Below, in pieces: positions 54,601-61,694 of a stretch of DNA of 64,000 nucleotides. Origin of the DNA: Ignavibacteriota bacterium (GTDB lineage Bacteria > Bacteroidota > Ignavibacteria > Ignavibacteriales > Ignavibacteriaceae); NCBI GenBank assembly GCA_013285405.1, contig CP053446.1:2403001-2467000 (forward strand), in the 5' to 3' direction. Positions within the stretch are counted from its first letter, which is position 1, and every line of letters begins with the position of its first letter. The notes under the pieces are model-generated. The model did no database searches. It was given only the letters and a program-made list of their open reading frames with translations, and was not told where the DNA came from. A program made the translations under genes and the position numbers.

Positions 54601-55793
54601 ACAGCAAGAAGGTTTCCATTTGAAAACATCGCAACATCATTTAGTGATTTTCCTGTACCACTTGAAATCTGGAACCACGAAGCACCTGAGTCAGTTGTTT
54701 TAATAACGAAGCCAGCACCATAAGCAAAATAGCCAACCTGAGTATTAGAAAAATATGGAGCAGAGCTATTGAAGAAACTTGGCTGTTGACCTCTTGAAAC
54801 GAAAGTTTGTGTCCAATTCAATCCGGCATTAATAGATTGATGCATATTTCCAATTTCATCAGACGCAACAATAGTTTGAAAATCAACTACAGTAAATTCA
54901 TCAACACCTTCAGGAATTATTTCTCCGAGATCTGTCCAGCTTTGTCCTCCATCTGAAGATCTTAAAACTCTGTCATCATAATTCGGCCAACCACCAGTTC
55001 TTCCCCATGCAATAATTACGCTTGAGGAGATTGCTGTTAGTTTAGTTCTTCCATTGGTTGAGACTACCGGACTCCACGTTAGTCCACCATCATCTGAACG
55101 ATAAAAGGTTTCATTTATTATGCTAATTGCAATTGTATCTGAAAGAAAAACAGCCGCCTTTGCATCACCTGAAAGAACGGAGATGAATGTATTTCCACCA
55201 TCATTTGATCTGAAAACACCGGCTTCAGAAACACCAAGTCCAATCTGATCATTTGTAAAATCAAATGCGAAAATATTATTTGGAGATACAACCCAGTTAT
55301 TTCCTGCATCATAACTAACATACCGATCAAAATTTCCTGTTGCTAATCCGAAAGTTGTCGTATAAAATTTCATAAAATATGTTGAACCGAGAAAGGGAAG
55401 TTGTGTCCAGTTAGTTCCTCCGTCAGTTGTTCGATAATTATCGTTACCGAAAGCCCAGCCATTCTGACTATCGAGAAAAAATAATCCATTAAAGCCATCG
55501 AATAAACTGAAGGGAATGTTCCGCTGAACCCATGTGTTTCCACCATCATTCGATTCGAATAACGCACCACTATTGTCGAAAGAATTATCTTCGGTTGCGA
55601 TAAAAACACGGTCAGCAGTTGGTGCTCCAACTCCTCTTACATCCAGAAAAGTTGGAATCGGACTTTGCGTGTTCCATTGTGCTGTAACATTTAAGTTAAC
55701 TATGAATAATATTAACAATATGACAGGGGTTAAATATGATTTGACCCTGATATTTCGATCAGCAATTACATAAGGTTTAAATAGCATCCGCAT
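51612..55793 (-). CDS. Giant T9SS surface protein with YCF48/BNR, PKD and FG-GAP repeats
   Basis: 1393 residues. After an N-terminal signal (ending NLNVTAQW), about 650 residues are YCF48/BNR-like beta-propeller repeats (SxDGGxTWxx). A PKD domain follows (about 668-745; PPVASFEF ... WNFGDGTSS). Then come at least seven FG-GAP/VCBS calcium-type repeats (about 784-1150; DYDNDGDLDIAV and similar), an FN3-like domain (about 1180-1290), and a T9SS sorting domain ([14 protein letters not shown] ... KKMIMMK). Seven to eight extra residues (PSTGSGQS) near the end come from an inserted DNA repeat. The role is probably adhesion or surface binding. Confidence 0.9.
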   Translation of the reverse strand: MRMLFKPYVIADRNIRVKSYLTPVILLILFIVNLNVTAQWNTQSPIPTFLDVRGVGAPTADRVFIATEDNSFDNSGALFESNDGGNTWVQRNIPFSLFDGFNGLFFLDSQNGWAFGNDNYRTTDGGTNWTQLPFLGSTYFMKFYTTTFGLATGNFDRYVSYDAGNNWVVSPNNIFAFDFTNDQIGLGVSEAGVFRSNDGGNTFISVLSGDAKAAVFLSDTIAISIINETFYRSDDGGLTWSPVVSTNGRTKLTAISSSVIIAWGRTGGWPNYDDRVLRSSDGGQSWTDLGEIIPEGVDEFTVVDFQTIVASDEIGNMHQSINAGLNWTQTFVSRGQQPSFFNSSAPYFSNTQVGYFAYGAGFVIKTTDSGASWFQISSGTGKSLNDVAMFSNGNLLAVGDNGTLLSSDGFTPWIIHERFSQNNLKAVQAVGTNEAVLVDETGQVFMSTDGGTNWTATVNKPSSMSSAEDIHFTSLLDGWVIGVSFNTGALYHTTDGGTTWIPVTDFLGAYKSVDVEGSNIWAANVGEIYYRSTDNGATWIQAELPSTQVQIEDMEFLNESIGYAVGWWGQAFRSNDGGITWEILPTPSTNDNFTDIHLLNANELWISTNNNVAYYSATGGQSWSVIQIDSDGFGIFSSITAVPGGDAWIVGAQGYIEHFTGPPPPPVNQPPVASFEFNTNGLTVDFTDTSTDPDGFIVSWEWNFGDGTSSTQQNPTHTFNIANTYIVTLTVTDDDGDTGTIGKLVVVQPGPGGTFGDFTEVTPPDSIFVTSQDEDFWVITTAPADYDNDGDLDIAVLGYFVEYFVSVEDRLILIQNNGQADSTRWDFSYINIPLGSLTTGASDLAWGDFDGDTDLDLVVGTDGSTSIYRNDEGTLVLTDINLPGYWEENSQADFDLRSITWADYDNDGDADLLIPSVFDNSTFSYKTVLMRNDGPNTGGGWFFTAIDSLFSPTSHAQSSWADFDGDQDLDLLLVNVAPLTDDGFIKRYRNDGGGNFTVENILGSLSIEHGESQWGDYDGDGDLDLLVAGNLKEIDSTYTAMALRIYKNEAETFIPFEVINCIPCEGWFDITAATWADYNSDGDMDILLAGNYNSGSQIEGRARIYTNDGGTFIADTANTLPAPRAAGDRGGTFSWFDLDGDADLDYFIAGQYFVPGGNGLVEAQMHVYRNDVLELNEAPTIPTGLEGTLLSENSILLSWLPATDDHTPSQAITYDLVIIRNGTHVPIGNENSPSNIVLTRLPEPGNISAVVEWSLTGLQNGDYQWQLRAVDAAYAGSNIAIGEFSIGAVSVDEQNEIPLSFNLEQNYPNPFNPVTLITYSIPEAGQISLKIYDALGTEIAVLVNEFKQAGIYNLKFDGSCFSSGVYFYQLTADNPSTGSGQSFIETKKMIMMK
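51651..51671. repeat. Dispersed repeat arm inserted in a T9SS sorting domain
   Basis: The minus-strand sequence CCTTCGACAGGCTCAGGACAA encodes PSTGSGQ between ADN and SFIETKKM. The same place reads [10 protein letters not shown] in the protease at 41695. Confidence 0.6.
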
Positions 55794-55830
55794 AATAAAA
55801 TCCTTTTCGGTTAAACGTTATTTATTCATA

Positions 55831-55860
55831 ATAGTGTCTGAGCGATAAAAGATAGTGACA
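55831..55860 (-). promoter_or_regulatory. Candidate ECF sigma promoter of the giant T9SS protein
   Basis: On the minus strand TGTCAC (55860-55855), 16 bp, then GACACTAT (55838-55831). It lies 37 bp upstream of the ATG at 55793. Confidence 0.65.
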
Positions 55861-55959
55861 TTTCTCTTAAATATTACAAAAAAGATATACCATTAGCTAA
55901 AGATGGACAAAAAGTTCTGTCTGTAATATTTTTTAATGAATAATCATACTATCTCAAGA

Positions 55960-55993
55960 GAAAAAACCCTCCCAGAAAGGAACCTGAGAGGGT
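55960..55993 (-). terminator. Rho-independent terminator after the T9SS gene 56017-57240
   Basis: On the minus strand ACCCTCTCAG and CTGGGAGGGT pair across GTTCCTTT and are followed by TTTTTTC. Confidence 0.88.
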
Positions 55994-56016
55994 GAATCAT
56001 TAGATTGTTCGGTAAG

Positions 56017-57240
56017 TTATTTTGTAAGGATCATCTTCCGTGTGTATTTGAAATTGTTACTGCTTAACGTATAAAATAACACGCCGCTGTTTAATCCATC
56101 AGCATTGAATTCGATACTATATGAACCAGCTGATAAAACCTGATTTACGAGAGTTTTGACTTCAACACCTAAAGTGTTGTAAACCTTTAGCGATATGAAT
56201 CCTGATGCGGGAATTGAAAACCAAATTGTTGTAGAAGGATTAAACGGATTCGGATAATTTTGTTCGAGGTTATAATTAAATGCAATATTATTTTCCAAAT
56301 CGATTCCGCTTGGTGATGAGTAATTCGTAATTATTACTCCAAATTCTCCGACACCCCATACATTAATTCCATCGAAAGAATGAATAGAATTTAAATCCTG
56401 TATGGTTTGTGATTGTTCCGCAATCCAATTTAATCCTGCGTTTGTTGTTGAGTATAAATTTCCTGCATCTCCTACAACCCAACCAATGGACTGATTCACA
56501 AAATGTAACCCATCCAACTCATGTTGAATTCCTGAAGAACGTGAAACCCAGTTAGTACCACCATCACTTGTGAACATAAAAAATGAATTACTACCACAGG
56601 CAAATCCCGTTGACGCATCAATGAATTGAATATCTTTTATATCATCGCTTGCCGGATTGCTCATCGAAGCGAAAGTTGTCCCTCCATTACTTGAAAATAA
56701 CATTAGACCATTTCTTGCACCGATCCAAACATTCTGATCAATTGCTGCGACACTATGAAGTTCTTGAACAGTACTGGTATTTAAACTTATCCAGGTGTTT
56801 CCATTATCAGTAGATTTGAAAGCTACACCTGTATCACCGACAGCAAAATAAGTTGAATTGCCTGCATAAGCTGCTCCATTGAAATCCGTGTTTGTGCCGC
56901 TGTTTTTTAAAATCCAATTTGTGCCGCCATTTGTAGTGGTGAAAATTTCTCCGTCATCGCCAACAACAATTCCATTGCTTGCATCTTTAAATACAATTTG
57001 ATTCAGATCTGAACTTGTTAATGTAGAAACGGTCCAGGTATCTCCGGAATTTGTGGTATGAAGCATAACTCCGTCATCTCCGCATATCCAGCCTTCAGTG
57101 GAAGTGATCATGTGAATTCCTTCCAATTCTTTGATTGTATTTGAATTTTGAATGTGCCAGTTTTGTGCGAAGGAAAGTGAAGTGATCAAAATGGAAATAA
57201 TAATTGCAGTTGATACTCTGGTAAAAATATAGTTATTCAT
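56017..57240 (-). CDS. T9SS surface protein with YCF48/BNR-like repeats
   Basis: 407 residues. A signal peptide ends in TSLSFAQ. Six or seven YCF48/BNR-like repeats (TxDGGTNWxxxxSGxxxxLxxVxFxxxxxGxxVGxxG) form a probable beta propeller (about 25-310). The T9SS sorting domain is at the end ([14 protein letters not shown] ... RKMILTK). It is a shorter relative of the 1393-residue protein next door. The ligand is unknown. Confidence 0.9.
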   Translation of the reverse strand: MNNYIFTRVSTAIIISILITSLSFAQNWHIQNSNTIKELEGIHMITSTEGWICGDDGVMLHTTNSGDTWTVSTLTSSDLNQIVFKDASNGIVVGDDGEIFTTTNGGTNWILKNSGTNTDFNGAAYAGNSTYFAVGDTGVAFKSTDNGNTWISLNTSTVQELHSVAAIDQNVWIGARNGLMLFSSNGGTTFASMSNPASDDIKDIQFIDASTGFACGSNSFFMFTSDGGTNWVSRSSGIQHELDGLHFVNQSIGWVVGDAGNLYSTTNAGLNWIAEQSQTIQDLNSIHSFDGINVWGVGEFGVIITNYSSPSGIDLENNIAFNYNLEQNYPNPFNPSTTIWFSIPASGFISLKVYNTLGVEVKTLVNQVLSAGSYSIEFNADGLNSGVLFYTLSSNNFKYTRKMILTK

Positions 57241-57342
57241 TTTATACTCCTTATTATTTATTGAAATTTGCTGTTGATTAGAAAACTTAATGTTTATTTA
57301 CTTTTTTTTGTTTAATTCTATTTATTTTATGCTGACATAGAT

Positions 57343-57371
57343 ATAGTGTCTATTAACTCACAAAGGTGACA
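57343..57371 (-). promoter_or_regulatory. Candidate ECF sigma promoter of the YCF48-like T9SS gene
   Basis: On the minus strand TGTCAC (57371-57366), 15 bp, then GACACTAT (57350-57343). The leader to the ATG is about 100 nt. An overlapping inverted repeat GGTGAC ... GTCACC spans 57365-57390. Confidence 0.65.
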
Positions 57372-57448
57372 TAGAATTATCAGCGTCACCGAGAGATTTA
57401 TAGGGATTATTGAGTGAGTTTTAAATAATGAAGAATTTAATTGAAGTA

Positions 57449-58357
57449 TTAATTTATCTGACTCGGGAAATATGGTTCTATATGGACGAGAACATTAGTA
57501 ATGTTTGAATATTCTTTCATCAATTCATCTTTCACTTTATGTGCAATTTCATGTCCTTTATAGACAGGAAGGTTTGCATCAACTAATACATGAATATCAA
57601 CGAAGTAATCAAAACCCATTTTGCGTACGTAGCATTTATCAATCCCCATAACATTCTCAACTTTTCCTGCTATATCTCTTACTTTTTGAATTATCTGAGT
57701 AGGAGGTGCTGTATCGAGAAGTTCAAAAAGTGCAGGCTTGAAAATCCTATACGCATTGAAAATTATTATCACTGACGCAAATAAAGCAGCGAAGTCGTCA
57801 GCAGATTCATATCCTTTTCCACCGATCAGAGCTATTGAAATTCCGATGAATGCTGCTGCTGAAGTTATTGCATCACTTCTATGATGCCATGCATCACTTT
57901 TAATTGCAACACTGTTTGCAGTTGTGCCAACTTTAATTACAAACCTGAACAATGTTTCTTTAGTTATGATTACAAATATGAGTACAATTAATGTAAAAGG
58001 TTCTGGTGCGTGATGAGGTGTAATGATTTCGTACACACTTTGAACGATAATTGCCATTGCAGCAATAAAAATTCCGAAGGCAACTGCAACTCCGGCAAAC
58101 GGTTCAGCTTTGCCGTGACCATAAGGATGATTTTCATCTGCGGGTTTTGCGGCAAAATATAATCCGGTTAAAATAATCGAAGAAGTGAAAATATCTGTGA
58201 GCGATTCAATACCGTCAGCAATAAGTGCGTATGAATTTCCAATAATTCCAGTAAAGATTTTTACTGCTGCGAGAACGAAGCTGGTAATTATTCCGGTTAA
58301 CGTGGTTTTCAATCCACGTTTAATAAAACTTTTGTTGTTGTCAGATTTTGTATTCAA
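57449..58357 (-). CDS. Cation diffusion facilitator (zinc/iron/manganese efflux)
   Basis: 302 residues with six hydrophobic helices. The metal-site residues of the CDF family lie in ADGIESLTD (helix 2) and SDAWHHRSD (helix 5), and a cytoplasmic C-terminal domain (about 210-300) ends the chain. HPYGHGKAEPFA is the family loop. By the D/D-H/D pattern it is FieF-like, but the ion cannot be fixed. Confidence 0.93.
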   Translation of the reverse strand: MNTKSDNNKSFIKRGLKTTLTGIITSFVLAAVKIFTGIIGNSYALIADGIESLTDIFTSSIILTGLYFAAKPADENHPYGHGKAEPFAGVAVAFGIFIAAMAIIVQSVYEIITPHHAPEPFTLIVLIFVIITKETLFRFVIKVGTTANSVAIKSDAWHHRSDAITSAAAFIGISIALIGGKGYESADDFAALFASVIIIFNAYRIFKPALFELLDTAPPTQIIQKVRDIAGKVENVMGIDKCYVRKMGFDYFVDIHVLVDANLPVYKGHEIAHKVKDELMKEYSNITNVLVHIEPYFPSQIN

Positions 58358-58457
58358 ATTTAAATGAAATGATTAATTACTCACTAATTTAATCAATCAA
58401 ATTCAAACAATCAGAAGTTTTTGAGATTTGAAAGTGAAAAGTAAATTTAATTTTGTG

Positions 58458-60047
58458 TTACTTCAGAAGCAGCATTTTTCGGCTTAGTCTGAAGTGATTT
58501 GCATCAAGAATCACAAAATAAATTCCTGATGATAATCCTTTTCCATCAAATACAACCGAATGTAAACCGGATGAAAGTTCATCATCAATCAGATTTGATA
58601 TAGTTTCGCCAAGAATATTAATCACTTTTAATCGGACATAAGAAGTGGATGGTAAATAAAATGAAATATTTGTTGTTGGATTAAATGGGTTCGGATAGTT
58701 CTGATGTAAAAAATAATCTTTAGAAATCTGAACATCATCAGATATGTCATCAATAATGAAAGTTATGTTTATTCCACCCGCTATCACATTCAATGAATCT
58801 ATTGTTACGATTTGACTAAACGCATTATCAAAACCGATTTTCTGTGCAACAATTTCGTATGTGCCGTAAGGAATATTATATATACTATAGTTTGCTTTTT
58901 CTTTTCCAAAATTATAAGAGTATAAAGCATTTGTGTTAATGTTTCGTGCGAGAAGAGTTATGCCTTCATAATTTGTCTGGTCGGAGAATGAAGTAAAATT
59001 GATCGAACCTTGAATAGTTCCATTTCCGTAAGATGAGTCCCGCACCAGTGAAATATTTTTATCTGTAACGCCACCATTAATATAAATTGAATCTGCATTC
59101 TGCCAGAAGACAGATGCAACTCCTTCATCATTGTAATATCCTGGTAAAAAATTATTTGTGTATGCCTGAAGGAAATAGTAGCTGCTCAATTCCGCATAAA
59201 CTGTATAACTTCCATCCGGTTTAACGAAACCGGCAAAAGCGTTCAATGTATCTGTAAGAAATTGGTTTCCTTTTGATAGCGGAGAAGGAACGTGTGTACC
59301 TGTTCTTACAATAATGATTCCTTTGTCAATGTTTATAGTGTTAGTTGAATCGAAAACCTGTCCGGAAACAGAATTTGTGAAGTTAGTAATCCGCTTCATA
59401 TTGAAATTGACGGTCAAAGTATCGTCATCATCAATTTCAATTAGTTCTGCAAAAAACGGATCATAAGTACTATCTTTAAACAAAACATAGTAACCGTTTC
59501 TTTCTGCGGCAATTGTGTAATCACCTTCAGGCAATTCTACTTGATAATTCCCAGATGCATCTGTTATAGCTTTGTCGATTAAATAAATTCCGTTATAGAA
59601 AAAGTAAATTGAAGTACTGTCAAGCGGTGTGAGGCTATCTCGGACAGTTCCAACAACAAAACCGAAATCATCCTCATAAAATTCTATTTCCACTTTAAGT
59701 TCTTCAACATTATTTATCCCATTATTATAAACAAACATTGTATCCGAAGTATCGCTATATGTTATATAATAAAAACCCACAAGAGTAACATTCATTTTGA
59801 CTGAGTCATTCGGAAGTATCGTGAAAGGGATCTGTTGATTTTCCTCAAAATCCAGAATATAATCGGAACGATTATAATCAATGCTGTCTATCGTAAGAAC
59901 TGCATTGCCTTTATTAATTAAATATGTATAATCTATTCTGCTGAATAGATCTTCAAATTCAATTTTGTTTGGCTTAATGTCCAATTCAGGCTGAGCTGCC
60001 AGAACAGCGGTAATAAAAATTACCAGCGATAATACTTTTTGCTTCAT
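58458..60047 (-). CDS. T9SS-secreted protein with carboxypeptidase-regulatory-like beta domains
   Basis: 529 residues. A signal peptide ends in TAVLAAQ. A first beta domain (about 18-125) precedes domains of the carboxypeptidase-regulatory/SpaA type (about 128-215: GTVRDSLTPLDSTSIYFFYNG ... YQVELPEGDYTIAAERNGY). The sorting domain is [14 protein letters not shown] ... RKMLLLK. It is transcribed divergently from the ECF sigma gene and has the shared promoter element directly upstream. Confidence 0.87.
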   Translation of the reverse strand: MKQKVLSLVIFITAVLAAQPELDIKPNKIEFEDLFSRIDYTYLINKGNAVLTIDSIDYNRSDYILDFEENQQIPFTILPNDSVKMNVTLVGFYYITYSDTSDTMFVYNNGINNVEELKVEIEFYEDDFGFVVGTVRDSLTPLDSTSIYFFYNGIYLIDKAITDASGNYQVELPEGDYTIAAERNGYYVLFKDSTYDPFFAELIEIDDDDTLTVNFNMKRITNFTNSVSGQVFDSTNTINIDKGIIIVRTGTHVPSPLSKGNQFLTDTLNAFAGFVKPDGSYTVYAELSSYYFLQAYTNNFLPGYYNDEGVASVFWQNADSIYINGGVTDKNISLVRDSSYGNGTIQGSINFTSFSDQTNYEGITLLARNINTNALYSYNFGKEKANYSIYNIPYGTYEIVAQKIGFDNAFSQIVTIDSLNVIAGGINITFIIDDISDDVQISKDYFLHQNYPNPFNPTTNISFYLPSTSYVRLKVINILGETISNLIDDELSSGLHSVVFDGKGLSSGIYFVILDANHFRLSRKMLLLK

Positions 60048-60068
60048 ATCCTAACGCGTTTTTTTAAC

Positions 60069-60097
60069 TTAGTATCAAGTTTAGTAATTTCGTGACA
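60069..60097 (-). promoter_or_regulatory. Candidate ECF sigma promoter of the gene 58458-60047
   Basis: On the minus strand TGTCAC (60097-60092) followed by GAAAT, then after 15 bp in total GATACTAA (60076-60069). The first 11 bases (TGTCACGAAAT) are identical to those at 60662-60672. Confidence 0.75.
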
Positions 60098-60129
60098 AAA
60101 ATAAAGAGAGAAACATCAATTATTTAAAT

Positions 60130-60660
60130 ATTTCTGGTCAGGAGTTAAATCTTCTTCTTCAGAGGGCAAAGGATGGCGATTCTCAATCCTTCTCGAAACT
60201 ATCCGCATACATTCGTCAGATTTCTTATTCTTATTATCTATCAAAATACAATCAGAAGAGAATAAAAAATCTTGATGATGTGGACGACCTTACGCAAAAT
60301 GTTTACCTTTCTTTTGCTGAGCAGTATCAAATCGTTAATGAACCTGAAAAATGGCTCAGAAGAGTGTTGTTCTTAAACTTTGTTAGATGGTATAAATCAG
60401 AAAAAAATAAAACTTTTTCCTCACTTAAAGAAAATCTGCCGGCACCGGATAAATTTTCAGAAGCTGCGGATATAATTGACGCTGAACGAGTCTTGAATCT
60501 GATGAATACACTAAGTGAAGAGAAACAGGAAATTGTCAAACTAAGATTTTGGGGTGATTTGAAATTCAATGAGATTGCTGAGAAATTGAACAAGAATGAA
60601 GCTGCTGTTAAGAAAATGTTTTACAGGACTTTACTTGAGTTGAAGGAAAAATTAGAATAA
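60130..60660 (+). CDS. ECF-type RNA polymerase sigma factor with probable AUU/AUC start
   Basis: About 176 residues if it starts at ATT 60130, or about 181 from ATC 60115. Region 2 begins LLLQRAKDGDSQSFSKL and continues through LDDVDDLTQNVYLSF, and region 4 is EEKQEIVKLRFWGDLKFNEIAEKLNKNEAAVKKMF. The first conventional start, GTG at 60280, would remove half of region 2, and the frame is open back to 60088 without ATG, GTG or TTG. It is followed by a membrane anti-sigma-like gene and a TPR-CHAT gene. It is the likely reader of the TGTCAC-N15-GAxACTA promoters nearby. Confidence 0.82.
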   Translation: MSGQELNLLLQRAKDGDSQSFSKLSAYIRQISYSYYLSKYNQKRIKNLDDVDDLTQNVYLSFAEQYQIVNEPEKWLRRVLFLNFVRWYKSEKNKTFSSLKENLPAPDKFSEAADIIDAERVLNLMNTLSEEKQEIVKLRFWGDLKFNEIAEKLNKNEAAVKKMFYRTLLELKEKLE

Positions 60661-60661
60661 A

Positions 60662-60690
60662 TGTCACGAAATCATTATCTGTGATACTAA
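60662..60690 (+). promoter_or_regulatory. Candidate ECF sigma promoter of the anti-sigma gene
   Basis: TGTCAC (60662-60667), 15 bp, then GATACTAA (60683-60690), 29 bp before the ATG at 60720. It lies between the sigma gene and the anti-sigma gene, as expected for autoregulation. Confidence 0.75.
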
Positions 60691-60719
60691 ATGGTTGATA
60701 ATCAATAAAATTGGTAGCA

Positions 60720-61691
60720 ATGGAAAATCAAGAAAAAATATTTGAACTGCTTGATAAGCAGAACTTGACAGAGAATGAACAGAAATTATTAATGCAATAT
60801 TCTGAGAAGGATGCTGAGATAAAGTCATTCATTAATATTTATAACAAACTCAAATCATCAATTTCATTGGGTGGACATATACCTGCGGAATTATTAGCAT
60901 CATATATTTTGTATGAAGAGGAGAATGATTCAGGTGATAAAATAATGCAAATTCTCAGTGGAAGAATAAAAACTCACCTTGCAGATTGTGCAGAATGTAA
61001 AAATGTTTTTAACGATTTAAGAACCGAATACTCGCTGATAGATGAACATGTAAGTAAATCTGTAACTCAAAAATCAGAATCCGGCAAAAGTATTTCTATC
61101 AATAATTCTATATTTAAGCGAACAAGCTTCTTCAAATATGCGGTTGCTGCAATGGTAGTGATTGTTGTTTCCTACATTGGGTTGTTCTTTGTTTCATCTT
61201 CAATAACACCTGATTACAAAAGAAATATTTTTAAAAACGAAAGTGAAAATTCCTATTTAACACGTGGAAGAACTTCACCATTATTTCAACAGGGTTTAAA
61301 TGCTATTGACGAGAAAAATTATTCTAAAGCTATTGAGTTTTTATCACAGGATATTGATGAGCATAAAAATGAAAAATCAATTTTTTATTCTCACTACGTT
61401 TTGGGGCTCACTTATCTCCGTGCCTCTGAGTCTGATTTCCTGGGCTTGTTCAATTCTTATAACATTGAAAATGTTAATTTAGCAATTACCAACTTTAATG
61501 AATCAATTGATAAAAATAATTCAGGAAGCTATGAAAGTCTGAAACTGAATACTTACTACTATCTCGGGCGAGCATATCTCTTAATTGATGACAGCAATTC
61601 TGCAATTTCAAACTTCCAAAAAGTTATCGAAGGTAATGGTAGTTTTGCACCAGAAGCAGCAAAATTAATTTCTGAGCTGGAGAAGAATTGA
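60720..61691 (+). CDS. Zinc-finger anti-sigma-like membrane protein with TPR domain
   Basis: About 323 residues. The ATG at 60720 is preferred to the TTG at 60711. The cytoplasmic N-terminal part has a ZAS-type zinc motif HLADCAECKNVF (HX3CX2C, near 85-96), then one membrane helix (about 139-160), then a periplasmic TPR region (about 190-320; SPLFQQGLNAIDEKNYSKAIEFL and YYLGRAYLLIDDSNSAISNFQKVI). Anti-sigma factors of this type bind their sigma until a signal arrives. The next gene starts 3 bp later. Confidence 0.85.
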   Translation: MENQEKIFELLDKQNLTENEQKLLMQYSEKDAEIKSFINIYNKLKSSISLGGHIPAELLASYILYEEENDSGDKIMQILSGRIKTHLADCAECKNVFNDLRTEYSLIDEHVSKSVTQKSESGKSISINNSIFKRTSFFKYAVAAMVVIVVSYIGLFFVSSSITPDYKRNIFKNESENSYLTRGRTSPLFQQGLNAIDEKNYSKAIEFLSQDIDEHKNEKSIFYSHYVLGLTYLRASESDFLGLFNSYNIENVNLAITNFNESIDKNNSGSYESLKLNTYYYLGRAYLLIDDSNSAISNFQKVIEGNGSFAPEAAKLISELEKN

Positions 61692-61694
61692 TCG

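Noticed and set aside
60280-60660. Sigma factor starting at GTG 60280
   Set aside because: It would remove the first half of sigma region 2, which is clearly encoded upstream in the same frame.
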